DNA of 64,000 nucleotides from positions 1 to 64,000 of the forward strand of contig NZ_JAASTT010000011.1 in the NCBI RefSeq assembly GCF_014322795.1, read 5' to 3'. Positions 8,460 to 18,151 of this stretch are shown here, piece by piece (position 1 is the first letter of the stretch; the number at the start of each line of letters is the position of its first letter). The position numbers were made by a program, and so were the translations under genes. The notes beneath the pieces were generated by a model, which was given only the letters and a program-made list of their open reading frames with translations, had not been told where the DNA came from and ran no database searches. The stretch comes from Paenilisteria portnoyi. GTDB taxonomy: Bacteria; Bacillota; Bacilli; Lactobacillales; Listeriaceae.

Positions 8460-9177
8460 TTATAGTGCGCAGGTTTTGGATTATATTAATGGGGATTTGA
8501 GCGCGGATGAGCGTGTGGCTTTTGAGGCGGCGATGGAGCGGTTGCCGGAGCTTAAGGCGGAAGTTCAGGAGCTTGAGGCTTTGATGGTTGACTTGCCTTA
8601 CTTGTCTGAATCCGTCACTCCTCCTGAGGGCATGAAGGATCGGGTTTTAGGGAATGTTTTTGCGCAAGGTCAGGAGACAGTGGATGAGACGCCGGACGTT
8701 GTGAAGATTGCGAATGTGGTGCCTAAGCGGAAACGGCGTTGGGTGATTCCGAGCTTGGTCGCCGCTTTGATTATTTCGCTGGCTGGGAATTTCTACGTTA
8801 TTGCGACGCGGGATCAGGATACGAAACAGGCGACGGAGGACACGGATATTACGAAAACTTCGAAACCGCTTCAGGCTTCGGATAATGTGACGGCGAGCGC
8901 GACGGCTTCCTTAATTCAGAAGGGTTCGCAAAATACGTTGGTGATTCAGGCTCAGGATTTGAGTCGTTTGAATGGCGCTGAGTGTTATCAAGTCTGGTTA
9001 TTGCTCGATGGGAAACCAACGCGGGCTGGGACTTTTATAGCGAATGATGATGGACATGGGGGCGTGATTCATTCCATACCGAAAAATGCGAAGTACGATA
9101 CTGTCGCAATCACGATTGAACCTGATAATGATAGTGAAACTCCGAAAGGACCGATTATTTTGAGTACTAGTTTATAG
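8446..9177 (+). CDS. RskA-like membrane anti-sigma factor
   Basis: Single-pass protein of 243 residues that should hold the adjacent sigma factor inactive at the membrane. The cytosolic N-terminus (1-95) carries an anti-sigma helix bundle lacking a zinc-binding His-Cys-Cys set, followed by a transmembrane segment at about 99-120 and an extracellular domain with the RskA signature (CYQVWLLLDGKPTRAGTF ... AITIEPDNDSETPKGPIIL). The start at 8446 follows GAGGAGGG and overlaps the sigma gene. The inducing signal and any protease are not visible here. Confidence 0.9.
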   Translation: MSERDYSAQVLDYINGDLSADERVAFEAAMERLPELKAEVQELEALMVDLPYLSESVTPPEGMKDRVLGNVFAQGQETVDETPDVVKIANVVPKRKRRWVIPSLVAALIISLAGNFYVIATRDQDTKQATEDTDITKTSKPLQASDNVTASATASLIQKGSQNTLVIQAQDLSRLNGAECYQVWLLLDGKPTRAGTFIANDDGHGGVIHSIPKNAKYDTVAITIEPDNDSETPKGPIILSTSL

Positions 9178-9183
9178 TTAGAC

Positions 9184-9210
9184 AAAAAGACGCTACGGCG
9201 TCTTTTTTGT
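9184..9210 (+). terminator. sigma/anti-sigma operon terminator
   Basis: AAAAAGACGC (9184-9193), a four-base loop TACG, then GCGTCTTTTTT, seven bases after the anti-sigma stop: a textbook Rho-independent terminator. Confidence 0.92.
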
Positions 9211-9325
9211 TTGTTTAAAATGAAGTTAAGGTTTTATCAAGTTCTCTAATTCTTATTCCTTACTGATCGTTCTGAGTTTGGTGCCCAAGAGCCTCTGATG
9301 GTTTACATGCTCGCTTTACTCTCAT

Positions 9326-9377
9326 GCATATTGCGGCTCTAAATCGGCAGGGACTGCCTCATATGAACCGCAACAAA
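9326..9377. repeat. inverted repeat element, copy 2
   Basis: GCATATTGCGGCTCTAAA (9326-9343) faces AACCGCAACAAA (9366-9377); TTGCGGCTC pairs with GAACCGCAA. The outer sequences match the element at 5191-5246, but the interior differs. Bases 9211-9325 before it hold no gene or clear signal. Confidence 0.45.
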
Positions 9378-9460
9378 AACCAACGTGTTGATGGCACGTT
9401 GGTTCTTTCTTTCCATCACGAGGAAGTAATGGAAATTGACTTATTTGTTGTGGTCTTACA
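9372..9460 (-). ncRNA. possible second LhrC-type small RNA / cysK terminator
   Basis: A strong terminator (9379-9387 with 9395-9403, then TTTTTG on the minus strand) ends this stretch, preceded by a hairpin (9410-9416 with 9429-9435) with a CUUCCUC loop. A TATTAT -10 lies at 9467-9472. Upstream it shares TAAAATTT, 13 bases, TATTAT with the LhrC-like RNA near 5000, and the 5' ends align. It lacks UCCC motifs, and because cysK stops only 63 bases upstream the hairpin may simply end cysK. Confidence 0.45.
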
Positions 9461-9522
9461 AGTACTATAATATCGTACCCTCGCGAAATTTTACTGTGTT
9501 TCTTGTTAGAAGTCTATGAGAT

Positions 9523-10446
9523 TTATTCGAAATTGTATAAAGCTGTGCTCAGATAACGTTCCCCATTACTCGCAACAATGGCTAATACTTTTTTGCCTGC
9601 GCCTAATTCTTTAGCCAAGTTTAGTGCTGCAAAAATGGTCGCGCCTGAGGATATACCTACTAGGATACCTTCTTTTTTAGCAACTTCGCGGGCGGTTTCT
9701 AGGGCATCTTCACTTGAAACTTTGAGAATACCATCATATACTTTTGTGTCTAGTGTATCCGGAATAAAGCCAGCCCCGATTCCTTGGATTTTATGCGGGG
9801 ACGGTGAATCACCTGAAAGTACTGCGGATTCTTCTGGTTCTAGCGCGTATATTTTAATGTCTGGATAGTTTTTCTTAAGTACGTGCCCTGCGCCTGATAC
9901 TGTTCCGCCTGTTCCTACTCCTGCGATAAATGCGTCTAGCCCGTCTTTACCGAACGCTTCGACAATTTCTGGACCTGTTGTGCGCTCGTGAACGGCTGGA
10001 TTGGCTGGGTTATGGAATTGTTGTGGTACAAAATAGCCGTGCGCTTTCGCAAGTTCATCTGCTTTGGCAATAGCGCCCTTCATACCATCTGGGCCAGGGG
10101 TTAAAACTAGCTCCGCGCCATATGCTTGCAGTAATTTACGACGCTCTAAACTCATCGTTTCTGGCATAACAAAAATCGCGCGGTATCCTTTCGCCGCTGC
10201 AACCATCGCAAGTCCGATTCCTGTATTTCCACTTGTTGGTTCAATGATTGTATCGCCTTGTTTCAACGCGCCGGACTCTTCTGCATCTTCAATCATCGCA
10301 TTGGCAATACGGTCTTTCACACTGCCGCCTGGATTTTGGAATTCTAATTTCACATATACGTCCGCACTTCCCGCTTCTGGTAAACGATTCAATTTCACGA
10401 TAGGCGTTTTTCCGATTAAGTCTGTAATTGAGTTTGCAATTGTCAT
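9523..10446 (-). CDS. cysK: cysteine synthase A (O-acetylserine sulfhydrylase)
   Basis: PLP enzyme making cysteine from O-acetylserine and sulfide. The 307-residue product has the PLP-lysine motif [11 protein letters not shown] near residue 40, the [10 protein letters not shown] substrate loop and the GTGGTVSG phosphate-binding loop near 175, all intact. The ATG at 10446 follows AAGGAGTG. It normally abuts folP in Listeria; here the surface/sigma module and two RNA loci intervene. Its sulfide use links it loosely to the siroheme genes further right. Confidence 0.96.
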   Translation of the reverse strand: MTIANSITDLIGKTPIVKLNRLPEAGSADVYVKLEFQNPGGSVKDRIANAMIEDAEESGALKQGDTIIEPTSGNTGIGLAMVAAAKGYRAIFVMPETMSLERRKLLQAYGAELVLTPGPDGMKGAIAKADELAKAHGYFVPQQFHNPANPAVHERTTGPEIVEAFGKDGLDAFIAGVGTGGTVSGAGHVLKKNYPDIKIYALEPEESAVLSGDSPSPHKIQGIGAGFIPDTLDTKVYDGILKVSSEDALETAREVAKKEGILVGISSGATIFAALNLAKELGAGKKVLAIVASNGERYLSTALYNFE

Positions 10447-10479
10447 TTTCTCAACACTCCTTCTCTATTCTCTCCTCTA

Positions 10480-10508
10480 CTTTAATCAATTCCGACCTAC
10501 TTTGTCAA
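10480..10508 (-). promoter_or_regulatory. cysK promoter
   Basis: Minus-strand TTGACA (10503-10508), 17 bases, TTAAAG (10480-10485). The spacer contains GTCGGAATTGAT, which resembles the GGAATT core of CymR-type cysteine-metabolism operators. The operator idea is inference from similarity only. Confidence 0.5.
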
Positions 10509-10513
10509 ATTTA

Positions 10514-10540
10514 AAAGGCAACCCCTGATAGGCTGCCTCA
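10514..10540 (-). terminator. hslO terminator
   Basis: AGGCAACC (10516-10523) pairs with GGCTGCCT (10531-10538) with one mismatch, followed on the minus strand by TTTT, just after the hslO stop. Confidence 0.7.
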
Positions 10541-10548
10541 TCTGATAC

Positions 10549-11439
10549 TTATTTCGCTTCTTCGTAAAATGCTTCTAGTTCCGATTCTTCAAAGTGATAT
10601 TTATTACGGCAAAAATGACATTCTGCTTCTGCGCCGTGATCTTCTTCAATCATTTGGCGAATTTCACTTTTTCCCAATGATACAATCGCGTTACCGAAAC
10701 GGTCTTTGGAGCAGTTACATTCGAATGTGACCGGCATTTTTTCAAGGATTTGTAGGTTTTCTTCGCCACCTGCAAGTCTAGCCAAAATTTGTTCTGGCGT
10801 TTCTCCTGCTTCGATTAAACGAGAAATCGTTGGGCAATTTTTCAGGTTTTTTTCGATTTCGTCAATGATGGCGTCGTCCGCACCTGGCAGTAGTTGAAGC
10901 ATGAATCCTCCGGCGGCCTCGATGGTATCATCTGGATTCACGAGTACGCCAACGCCAAGTGAGGAATTAATTTGCTCAGATGTGGCTAGGTAGTAAGTGT
11001 AGTCCTCGCCAATTTCACCAGAAACGATCGGAACCTGACCTGTAAAATTAGAGCGGAAACCGATATCTTTAACTACAGCTAGCATGCCTTCTGTTCCCAC
11101 ACCGCGACGAACATCTAATTTACCGAACTCGTTTAACTCACTGAAATGAACGTGCGGATTTGTTACGTAGCCGCGAATCTGACCTTGCGTGTTGCTATCT
11201 GTGATGATTGGACCAATTGGACCGTTTCCTTCAATTTTGACGGTTACTTTTTGATCCTCTTTTTGCATAGCGCCTAGGAATAGAGTGGCTGTCATAGATC
11301 TGCCAAGGGCCGCGGATGAGATGGACCACGTATCATGACGGCGCTGCGCCTCACTCACCGCTTCTGTTGTTCTTGCAGCGTAAGCACGGACATTGCCGCC
11401 ATACGCTAGTGCTTTTACTAAATAATCACTCACTGTCAT
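10549..11439 (-). CDS. hslO: Hsp33 redox-regulated chaperone
   Basis: Holdase chaperone activated by oxidation. The 296-residue protein ends in the zinc-binding redox switch with CNCS (near residue 233) and CHFC (near 266), giving the CXC...CXXC set. The frame is open to 11472, but AAAGGAG before the ATG at 11439 gives the start [15 protein letters not shown]. The start overlaps the coaX stop by 14 bases, so coaX and hslO are translationally coupled, as in Listeria and Bacillus. Confidence 0.95.
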   Translation of the reverse strand: MTVSDYLVKALAYGGNVRAYAARTTEAVSEAQRRHDTWSISSAALGRSMTATLFLGAMQKEDQKVTVKIEGNGPIGPIITDSNTQGQIRGYVTNPHVHFSELNEFGKLDVRRGVGTEGMLAVVKDIGFRSNFTGQVPIVSGEIGEDYTYYLATSEQINSSLGVGVLVNPDDTIEAAGGFMLQLLPGADDAIIDEIEKNLKNCPTISRLIEAGETPEQILARLAGGEENLQILEKMPVTFECNCSKDRFGNAIVSLGKSEIRQMIEEDHGAEAECHFCRNKYHFEESELEAFYEEAK

Positions 11440-12220
11440 TAACTCCTTTATCGTTTGATTGATTTCGTTCATATAAAATTCGCAACCCTTTGAGTGTTAA
11501 AAATGGGTCTACGATATCCGTTATATCTGATTTTCCACTGATAAGCCTTGCGAGCCCTCCTGTTGCAACGATGACTGGCTCGGTATTCGTCTGTTCTTTC
11601 ATTGCTTTAACAATACCTTCAAATTGACCGATGAAGCCGTAGTATATACCTGCTTGCATCGATGTGACGGTACTTTTGCCAATGACTTTAGGTGCTTCGG
11701 TGATGTCTACACGTGGAAGTTTGGCCGCGCGATTGTAAAGGGCTTCCGTCGAAATCATGATGCCTGGTGCAATGGCCCCACCGTAATAGCGCGATTTTTC
11801 GTCAATGTAGCAAAATGTTGTCGCCGTTCCAAAATCCACGATAATAGCGGGGGTTCCGTATTCTTCAATCGTTGCGACGGCGTTAACAATTCGGTCCGCA
11901 CCGACTTCGCGCGGGTTATCGATTTGTAGGTTCAGACCAGTTTTAATACCCGGATCGACAACAAGCGGCCTAATTTCGAAATATTTATAACACATCGCTT
12001 CCATGGAATGCATAATTGGTGGAACGACCGATGAAATGATGATGCCCTCGATTGCCTTAGAAGAAATGCCACCGTATTGGAAAAAATCTAAGACCATCAT
12101 GCCGAGTTCGTCCGATGTCCGGTGACGATCCGTTGTCATTCGCCAATGCTTGCGTAACTCTTTGCCTTCATAAACACCAATTGTGATGTTCGTATTCCCA
12201 ACATCGATAACTAAAATCAT
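11426..12220 (-). CDS. coaX: type III pantothenate kinase
   Basis: First step of coenzyme A synthesis, phosphorylating pantothenate. The 264-residue ASKHA-fold protein opens with the family's [19 protein letters not shown] and has the pantothenate-site [10 protein letters not shown] and the [14 protein letters not shown] phosphate loop. The frame extends four codons upstream to 12232, but the canonical MILVIDVGN start at 12220 fits AAAGGATGG. It sits downstream of ftsH after a terminator and is coupled to hslO. Confidence 0.95.
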   Translation of the reverse strand: MILVIDVGNTNITIGVYEGKELRKHWRMTTDRHRTSDELGMMVLDFFQYGGISSKAIEGIIISSVVPPIMHSMEAMCYKYFEIRPLVVDPGIKTGLNLQIDNPREVGADRIVNAVATIEEYGTPAIIVDFGTATTFCYIDEKSRYYGGAIAPGIMISTEALYNRAAKLPRVDITEAPKVIGKSTVTSMQAGIYYGFIGQFEGIVKAMKEQTNTEPVIVATGGLARLISGKSDITDIVDPFLTLKGLRILYERNQSNDKGVNDSE

Positions 12221-12325
12221 ACCCGTCACCATCCTTTTTTGTGATTTTTCTAGAGTATCATAACACGGATTCTGTGAAAAGCCGAGTAATTTGTCTTATT
12301 TTGACCAATTCGTAAGCGCCTCAAC

Positions 12326-12359
12326 AAAAAGACCAGCACACAACTCACATGTACTGGTC
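12326..12359 (-). terminator. ftsH terminator
   Basis: GACCAGCACA (12331-12340) pairs with TGTACTGGTC (12350-12359), with a five-T tail on the minus strand, 11 bases after the ftsH stop. Confidence 0.85.
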
Positions 12360-12370
12360 CGCATTCTTAC

Positions 12371-14482
12371 TTATTCACCTTTTTTATCATCATTCGGTGT
12401 TTTCTCAGCATCAGGTGCTTCTTCAGTCACGACTTCTTTCGGCGCTTCTGTTTCTGCTTCCTTCTCTGCTTTTTCTTCTTTATCTGCATAATCCCAAATC
12501 TTATCGTCTTTCGCTTCTTCAACAAGTTCTTTCTTCTCTTCTTCATAAGATTTTGGTTCGATATCATCTTTTTCAGAAGGGAATTCGGACATTTGTTCGT
12601 CTGCGTCCATTTCGGATGGTAAAACGCCATCGTCATATAGGGAACGGATTTGACGTGCATCTAATGTTTCAACTTCAAGCAATGTTTCCGCAATAAGCGT
12701 ATGTTGCTCTCTGTGTTCTTCAATAATTGTCTTCGCACGGTCGTAACAGAAACGGATTAGGCTCTGTACTTCGGTATCAATTTCGTAGGCAATTTTATCG
12801 GAATAGTTCTTGCTATTTCCAAAATCACGACCCATGAATACTTGATCGCCACCTCCTGATGAGAATTGAAGTGGGCCAATCTTGTCGCTCATACCCCATT
12901 CCGTTACCATCCGGCGCGCGATTTGTGTCGCACGTTCGAAGTCATTACTTGCGCCTGTTGTTACTTCTCCAAATTCAATTTCTTCAGCTACGCGTCCACC
13001 TAGTAAACCAGTGATTCGGTCCATTAACTCGGCTTTCGTCATTAGGAAGCGATCTTCTTTTGGTAACATAACAGCATATCCGCCTGCTTGTCCACGTGGA
13101 ACAATCGTTACTTTGTGGACTACTTCGGCTTCATCGAGCACCATTCCAACGATTACGTGACCACTTTCATGATACGCAACGGTACGGCGTTCTTTGATCG
13201 AAATAACACGGTTTTTCTTGGCCGGGCCGGCGATAACACGATCGCTTGCTTCGTCCAAATCTTTCATATCGATTTGTTTCTTATCAGAACGGGCAGCAAC
13301 GAGTGCTGCTTCATTCAGTAAGTTTTCTAAATCGGCACCTGAGAATCCTGGTGTACGTTGCGCAATTGCTTTTAAGTCAACACTTTTCGCAAGTGGCTTG
13401 TTACGAGCATGTACGCGAAGTACTGCTTCACGGCCTTTAACATCGGGACGATCAACCATGATTTGACGGTCAAAACGGCCTGGACGTAGTAACGCTGGGT
13501 CAAGTACGTCGGCACGGTTAGTTGCAGCGATGATAATGATTCCTTCGTTACCGCCGAAACCATCCATTTCTACAAGCAATTGGTTCAATGTTTGCTCGCG
13601 TTCGTCATGTCCGCCGCCCATTCCTGCGCCACGTTGACGACCTACTGCATCAATTTCATCGATAAAGATAATACATGGAGCGTTTTTCTTCGCATTTTCG
13701 AAAAGGTCACGGACACGGCTTGCACCGACACCGACGAACATCTCAACGAAGTCCGAACCACTGATTGAGAAGAACGGTACGCCTGCTTCACCGGCTACTG
13801 CACGGGCAAGTAATGTTTTACCTGTACCTGGAGGACCTACAAGCAGGACCCCTTTAGGAATTCGTGCGCCAAGTTCGGCAAATTTGCGTGGGTCTTTCAG
13901 GAAATCTACAACTTCCACTAATTCTTGTTTCTCTTCATCTGCACCAGCTACGTCAGTGAAGCGGACTTTATTCTTGTCGTCATTATAAAGTTTGGCCTTA
14001 CTTTTACCAAAGTTCATAACTCGACCGCCACCGCCGCCACCTTGAGCTTGACTCATTAGGAAGAAGAACAGGATAAAGATGATAACAAAAGGAATGATAG
14101 AAGTGAAGAACGTAATCCAGCCACTATTTTGCTTTGCTGGAACAACATCTACTTTCACATCATTTTCTTTAGCTACTTTCGTGATTTGCGCTGTTAGTTC
14201 ATCATTGGCAATAGCATACGTCGTAAATTTCGTTGTTGATTGGTCTTTCCCAACTTTGCTGTCCGTTTTCTCAGCTTTCTTCAGCTCCCCATTGATCACA
14301 TACACACTGCGATCCGGTTGCATAGAGAATGATTTGATTTGATCGTCACCCATTTTCGTGATGAACTCATCATAGCTGATTTCTTTTGCAGACTCACTAT
14401 TGTTATTAAAAGTGGCTACGATTCCTATGATGACAAGGAAAATGATAACGTAAAATATGGCGTTTCTAAAAAAGCGATTCAT
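12371..14482 (-). CDS. ftsH: ATP-dependent zinc metalloprotease FtsH
   Basis: Membrane-bound AAA protease for quality control and regulated proteolysis. The 703 residues show a transmembrane segment at about 8-25, an extracytoplasmic domain, a second transmembrane segment at about 122-142, a glycine-rich linker, the AAA domain ([19 protein letters not shown], the arginine-finger RPGRFDRQ) and the zinc site HESGH. The last 80 residues are a highly acidic, Glu/Lys-rich tail, typical of Gram-positive FtsH. It starts after GGGAGGAGG. Gene order tilS-hpt-ftsH-coaX is conserved. Confidence 0.97.
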   Translation of the reverse strand: MNRFFRNAIFYVIIFLVIIGIVATFNNNSESAKEISYDEFITKMGDDQIKSFSMQPDRSVYVINGELKKAEKTDSKVGKDQSTTKFTTYAIANDELTAQITKVAKENDVKVDVVPAKQNSGWITFFTSIIPFVIIFILFFFLMSQAQGGGGGGRVMNFGKSKAKLYNDDKNKVRFTDVAGADEEKQELVEVVDFLKDPRKFAELGARIPKGVLLVGPPGTGKTLLARAVAGEAGVPFFSISGSDFVEMFVGVGASRVRDLFENAKKNAPCIIFIDEIDAVGRQRGAGMGGGHDEREQTLNQLLVEMDGFGGNEGIIIIAATNRADVLDPALLRPGRFDRQIMVDRPDVKGREAVLRVHARNKPLAKSVDLKAIAQRTPGFSGADLENLLNEAALVAARSDKKQIDMKDLDEASDRVIAGPAKKNRVISIKERRTVAYHESGHVIVGMVLDEAEVVHKVTIVPRGQAGGYAVMLPKEDRFLMTKAELMDRITGLLGGRVAEEIEFGEVTTGASNDFERATQIARRMVTEWGMSDKIGPLQFSSGGGDQVFMGRDFGNSKNYSDKIAYEIDTEVQSLIRFCYDRAKTIIEEHREQHTLIAETLLEVETLDARQIRSLYDDGVLPSEMDADEQMSEFPSEKDDIEPKSYEEEKKELVEEAKDDKIWDYADKEEKAEKEAETEAPKEVVTEEAPDAEKTPNDDKKGE

Positions 14483-14660
14483 TCCTTACCTCCTCCCACG
14501 TAAGAGCATGGATTAAGTCTTTACAGTTAGGTTGTTTTGCATTCCCTTTTTGGCTGTAAAAACGGATCCGCCTTGTACTTCTCTCACGAAGACTTTCTAT
14601 TAAAAAGCATGGTTTATTATTATTCCTCAAATAGGCATATTGAGCTAAAAACTAAGACTA

Positions 14661-14690
14661 ATGATAGCATAACGATCTGCAATTTCCCAA
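14661..14690 (-). promoter_or_regulatory. candidate ftsH promoter
   Basis: In the 324-base gap before ftsH the minus strand has TTGGGA (14685-14690), 18 bases, and an extended -10 TGCTATCAT (TATCAT 14661-14666), leaving a leader of about 170 bases. The remaining gap sequence shows only an AT-rich weak hairpin after hpt (14783-14806). Confidence 0.4.
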
Positions 14691-14806
14691 TGATTTGCAT
14701 GCTTCTTCACACGTTTTTTTATCACAGGAAAAATTTAGCGCGGAATAGCTACCTTTGTGCCTTGTTTTCTATATGGTAACAAATTTAATTCATTTTGTGA
14801 ACTAAA

Positions 14807-16747
14807 TCAATCTGCATAAATTTCTGGTTTCAAAACACCAATGTACGGTAAGTTACGATATTTCTCTGCGAAGTCAAGACCATAGCCAACGACGAATTCA
14901 TTTGGAACAACAAAACCAACATAATCCGCGTCAATATCTACATTGCGTCCTTCTGGTTTATCAAGTAGCGTTACTAGTTTTACAGATTTAGCTTTGCGGT
15001 ATTTTAGAAGATCAACTAAATAGCTAAGCGTGCGTCCACTGTCAATAATATCTTCCAGAATTAGTACGTCTCGCCCTTCCACTGATGTGTTCAAATCTTT
15101 GATGATTTTTACTTCGCCAGTTGAAACTGTGCCGTTGCCGTAACTCGATACATCCATGAAATCCATTTCTAGATATGTATCTACTCTTTTTAGTAAATCG
15201 GTCATGAAAGGCGTCGCACCTTTTAAGACACCAATGACTAGCGGGAAGCGACCGTCGTACTCTGCTGTCAGTTCTTTGCCCAGCTCAGCAATTTTCTCCT
15301 GGATTTCATTTTCGCTAATCAACACTTTCTGAATATCGTTGTGCATACTTTTGTTTCCTCCTAAATTACGATGATATCTTATAATATACTGCTTTGTTTC
15401 ACGGTTTGGCTTCGTTTGGTGGACCGACGCCTGAACGCCCGGAATCCATAAAATTTCACCTGAATAATCTGTCACAATTGGCCACGTATCACGTTCGTGC
15501 TTCGGGATTTTGGCATCAATGAAGATAGATTTGAGCTTGCGTGTACCGCCTGTCGTTTTCATCCGATCACCGTTCATACGACCTCGGATAATCAGTGGCA
15601 ACTGGATCGCATCCTGATTCACAATCATACCATCTAATCCAGCTGTTTGCACAACTGAGCTTTTGGTCTTGATGCGAATTTCTGCGCCATCTGCTAGTGT
15701 CACGCGATCACCGTCATATAACTGATGATAAAAATCCTGCACTTTTTTGCCGGACTCACCATAAAAGAAGTCCAGCTGGTCGTACGCGCGCCTCACAATC
15801 AGACTATTTGGCAAGTGGATGACGCCTGACGGATTTGCTTCCCGATTCAGTCGCAAAATCTGGTCCACATGTCCTGCCGAAATAAGCGACATCGTGTCTT
15901 TATACAGATATTTTAATAATAAATGAATTGTACGACGTTGTAAAGGTTGGGGCAGTTTACGCCACTCATTTAATGAAAGTTTCACGTCCGTTTCGCTATA
16001 TTCAGTCATGCTTCGTAAAGCCTGTTCTGCCAACTCGTTCAAAAACAGGAAATCCTCGGTAGTCTCCTCCGAAAAACGCCGAAATTGTTCATCGACATTC
16101 GTATTTTCTTGTTTTAAAAAGGGTAGTAAAGCTTTGCGGTAACGGTTGCGTGTATAAGTATCTTCCTGATTGGTCGCATCCTCTAAATAAGGAACGTCCT
16201 GCGTCTCACATAGATTCACAATCTCACTCTTCGTGAGCGGTAAGAACGGCCGAATTACCATCCCCGTCGCAAAATCGCGTTTTGGCTGCATCCCGAGCCA
16301 CCCCAAATCGGAACTCCCACGAACAAGCCGCATCAAAATTGTCTCCATCTGATCATCCGCATGGTGCGCTAGAACTAGCTTCTGACAATGATACTTGCGC
16401 AAAAGCCCTCTAAAAAAAGTATACCGATACTTACGCGCCGTCTCTTCAATCCCTGTCTTCTCTTGCTCGGCTAAGCGTCTAATATCCAGTTGCGTCGATT
16501 CGAATCGAATGCCGTAAGTCTCACAAACATCCGCGACAAGCTGCTCCTCATCTACTGATTCTGCGCGCAAACCATGATTGACGTGCGCTACAACAATCGC
16601 CTCTTTTGGCACAATTCTAGTTTGAATCAGAAAATGAAGTAACGCCATCGAATCCGCGCCGCCAGAAACAGCAACGAGCAACTGATCGCTTGGCTTGATA
16701 AGTTGGTGCTTCGTTATAAACGCCATTACTTTTTCGCGAGCCATCAT
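14807..16747 (-). CDS. tilS-hpt: TilS-Hpt fusion: tRNA-Ile lysidine synthetase / hypoxanthine phosphoribosyltransferase
   Basis: Bifunctional protein of 646 residues. The N-terminal part is TilS, which makes lysidine at the wobble base of tRNA-Ile(CAU): PP-loop SGGADS at 28-33, then the TilS substrate-binding and C-terminal domains. Residues 468-646 form a complete hypoxanthine/guanine phosphoribosyltransferase with the PRPP motif EDIIDSGRT (565-573). In Bacillus these are separate adjacent genes; the fused form is known in Listeria. The start ATG at 16747 follows AGAGGTTGG. An intact internal ribosome site before residue 468 may also yield free Hpt. Confidence 0.95.
   Translation of the reverse strand: MMAREKVMAFITKHQLIKPSDQLLVAVSGGADSMALLHFLIQTRIVPKEAIVVAHVNHGLRAESVDEEQLVADVCETYGIRFESTQLDIRRLAEQEKTGIEETARKYRYTFFRGLLRKYHCQKLVLAHHADDQMETILMRLVRGSSDLGWLGMQPKRDFATGMVIRPFLPLTKSEIVNLCETQDVPYLEDATNQEDTYTRNRYRKALLPFLKQENTNVDEQFRRFSEETTEDFLFLNELAEQALRSMTEYSETDVKLSLNEWRKLPQPLQRRTIHLLLKYLYKDTMSLISAGHVDQILRLNREANPSGVIHLPNSLIVRRAYDQLDFFYGESGKKVQDFYHQLYDGDRVTLADGAEIRIKTKSSVVQTAGLDGMIVNQDAIQLPLIIRGRMNGDRMKTTGGTRKLKSIFIDAKIPKHERDTWPIVTDYSGEILWIPGVQASVHQTKPNRETKQYIIRYHRNLGGNKSMHNDIQKVLISENEIQEKIAELGKELTAEYDGRFPLVIGVLKGATPFMTDLLKRVDTYLEMDFMDVSSYGNGTVSTGEVKIIKDLNTSVEGRDVLILEDIIDSGRTLSYLVDLLKYRKAKSVKLVTLLDKPEGRNVDIDADYVGFVVPNEFVVGYGLDFAEKYRNLPYIGVLKPEIYAD
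15344..15362 (-). promoter_or_regulatory. internal ribosome binding site for free Hpt
   Basis: Inside the fused frame AGGAGG (15357-15362) stands 10 bases before an ATG (15344-15346) that begins MHNDIQKVL, the natural N-terminus of a 179-residue Hpt. In the fused reading the site encodes Leu-Gly-Gly. It decides a second possible start at 15346. Confidence 0.65.
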
Positions 16748-16780
16748 GTTTCCAACCTCTTTCTTGCATCAAAATCAGGC

Positions 16781-16841
16781 AAAAAAAGGAGTTGTACCTA
16801 AGCCAAGTAAATCAGACTTTAGTTGACTTTGAACAGCTCCT
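16781..16841 (-). terminator. yabR terminator or attenuator before tilS-hpt
   Basis: AGGAGTTGT (16787-16795) pairs with ACAGCTCCT (16833-16841) with one wobble around a long loop, followed by seven T on the minus strand. It lies between the yabR stop and the tilS-hpt start, so tilS-hpt may depend on readthrough or a promoter inside the loop. Confidence 0.65.
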
Positions 16842-16860
16842 ATAAATTCACTATTTATGA

Positions 16861-17301
16861 TTAGCTACGTTTCGCGCCACGGCCGCCACGTTTAGACTCC
16901 GTTTGACGTTTTAAGGTAGATAAACGGTCTTCGCTATCTTTTAAGAATTTGGACATTTTATCTTCAAAATTCTCTGGACGTACTGGCTCTGCAGCCTTTT
17001 TGTTGTATTTCGGTTTACGAGGTCCGCTACTATAACTTCTCTCCGGTCTTTCTGGACGTTCCGGTTGGTCAACTGCTTTACGAATTGATAAACCGATTTT
17101 GCCGTCATCGCCGACATTCATTACTTTCACAGTGACTTCATCGCCAACTGTTAAAATGTCATTGATATCCTTCACATAGTTATCTGCAACCTCACTAATG
17201 TGAACAAGACCTGTCTTGCCACCTTCTAACTCAACAAACGCCCCAAAATTAGTAATCCCGGTAATCTTCCCTTGTAACTTGTTGCCTACTTCAATCGACA
17301 T
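16861..17301 (-). CDS. yabR: S1 domain RNA-binding protein (YabR family)
   Basis: Cytosolic RNA-binding protein of 146 residues. Residues about 5-75 form an S1 domain (GNKLQGKITGITNFGAFVEL, then GLVHISEVA and VKVMNVGDDGKIGLSIR). The remainder is basic and low in complexity, ending KRGGRGAKRS, a probable unstructured RNA-contact tail. AAGGAGG stands 11 bases before the start. It follows divIC, the conserved order. Precise role unknown; general stress or ribosome association has been proposed for relatives. Confidence 0.9.
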   Translation of the reverse strand: MSIEVGNKLQGKITGITNFGAFVELEGGKTGLVHISEVADNYVKDINDILTVGDEVTVKVMNVGDDGKIGLSIRKAVDQPERPERPERSYSSGPRKPKYNKKAAEPVRPENFEDKMSKFLKDSEDRLSTLKRQTESKRGGRGAKRS

Positions 17302-17392
17302 AAAACAATGCTTCCTCCTTAGAATTTCACTCTACCCTTAATTATAGCTAATATAAAAAGAGTGTCAATTACACGAAACTTTTTTTCGCAAA

Positions 17393-17788
17393 TTAATTGG
17401 ACGACTCTTTCTTTTTATCGTTTTCGTCAGGAATATTAAAAATGATTTCCCCCTTCTCAGAAAGGAAATACTCACTCCTAGCCAGTTTCGCGATGTAGTC
17501 ATCATCATGTAATTTGTTAATCGTGCTCTTTAGTTCCTTCTGTTCTTGCGCTACTGCGAGTGCTTTCTTATCTAATTCTACTTTCTCTGTTTCCTTGGCG
17601 TGCAGCAAACTCACTTGTTGTGAATAGACATACACTAAACCACCGCTGACTACCACAATCACTGCGGCAAGCATTAATAGCCTCCGAAATAGCGCGACTC
17701 TTCTGCGTGATCGTTGTTTCTTCATGATGGCTTCGTCTTGTACATAACGATTATTCAGTCTTGTAACAGTACGTTGGTCTTTTTTCAC
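17393..17788 (-). CDS. divIC: septum formation protein DivIC
   Basis: Small bitopic division protein of 131 residues that pairs with FtsL and DivIB at the septum. A basic cytosolic N-terminus (RRRVALFRR) precedes a transmembrane segment at about 34-52 and an extracellular coiled coil (KETEKVELDKKALAVAQEQKEL), ending with the conserved DDYIAKLARSEYFLSEKGEIIF. The start is a GTG at 17788 after GGGGGATG. In Listeria divIC directly follows rqcP; here an eight-kilobase nitrite island separates them. Confidence 0.93.
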   Translation of the reverse strand: MKKDQRTVTRLNNRYVQDEAIMKKQRSRRRVALFRRLLMLAAVIVVVSGGLVYVYSQQVSLLHAKETEKVELDKKALAVAQEQKELKSTINKLHDDDYIAKLARSEYFLSEKGEIIFNIPDENDKKKESSN

Positions 17789-17883
17789 ACATCATCCCCC
17801 ATTTCTTCAGTATTAATTAGCCACTAGCCCCAATTTAAAGACTAGCTGTGATCCGCCTTGAAAAAAATTGGTTCTTGTTTAAA

Positions 17884-17912
17884 ATAATAACAATATTTCA
17901 GGCTTTTGTCCA
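17884..17912 (-). promoter_or_regulatory. divIC promoter
   Basis: Minus-strand TGGACA (17907-17912), 17 bases, TATTAT (17884-17889), about 95 bases upstream of divIC. It would make divIC independent of the nitrite island that now lies upstream. Confidence 0.55.
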
Positions 17913-18008
17913 TTGGTATCCGTTATTTTGCCGATCTTTTTTAAGCACATTTGTTCTATTTAGTTGCATAATTTATTTTTTTATGCTTTATGGTCTGGAT
18001 ATTTGTCC

Positions 18009-18131
18009 CTAGTCTAGCTTTTTCTTCTTCTTAAAAAGCATCACAACTATCAAAGCAATACCCACAAGAAAGGCTAGTAGAATACCGAATGCAATCACTG
18101 TAAATACGACGTCTCCGCCTGAAAAAACCAT
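18009..18131 (-). CDS. 40-residue single-span membrane protein
   Basis: A very short gene with good support: AAAGGAG (18141-18147 on the minus strand) stands ahead of an ATG, and the product begins MVFSGGDVVFTVIAFG, has one long hydrophobic helix (about residues 8-32) and ends with a basic run KKKKKLD. This resembles the DUF4083-type small membrane proteins of Bacillales, recognised from overall shape only. It lies downstream of the terminator of the DUF2238-like gene, so how it is transcribed is unclear. Function unknown. Confidence 0.65.
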   Translation of the reverse strand: MVFSGGDVVFTVIAFGILLAFLVGIALIVVMLFKKKKKLD

Positions 18132-18151
18132 CGTTTCATCTCCTTTGTTTG

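Noticed and set aside
14630-14660. Third copy of the GCATATTG inverted repeat before ftsH
   Set aside because: Only GCATATTGAG matches; the partner arm is missing.
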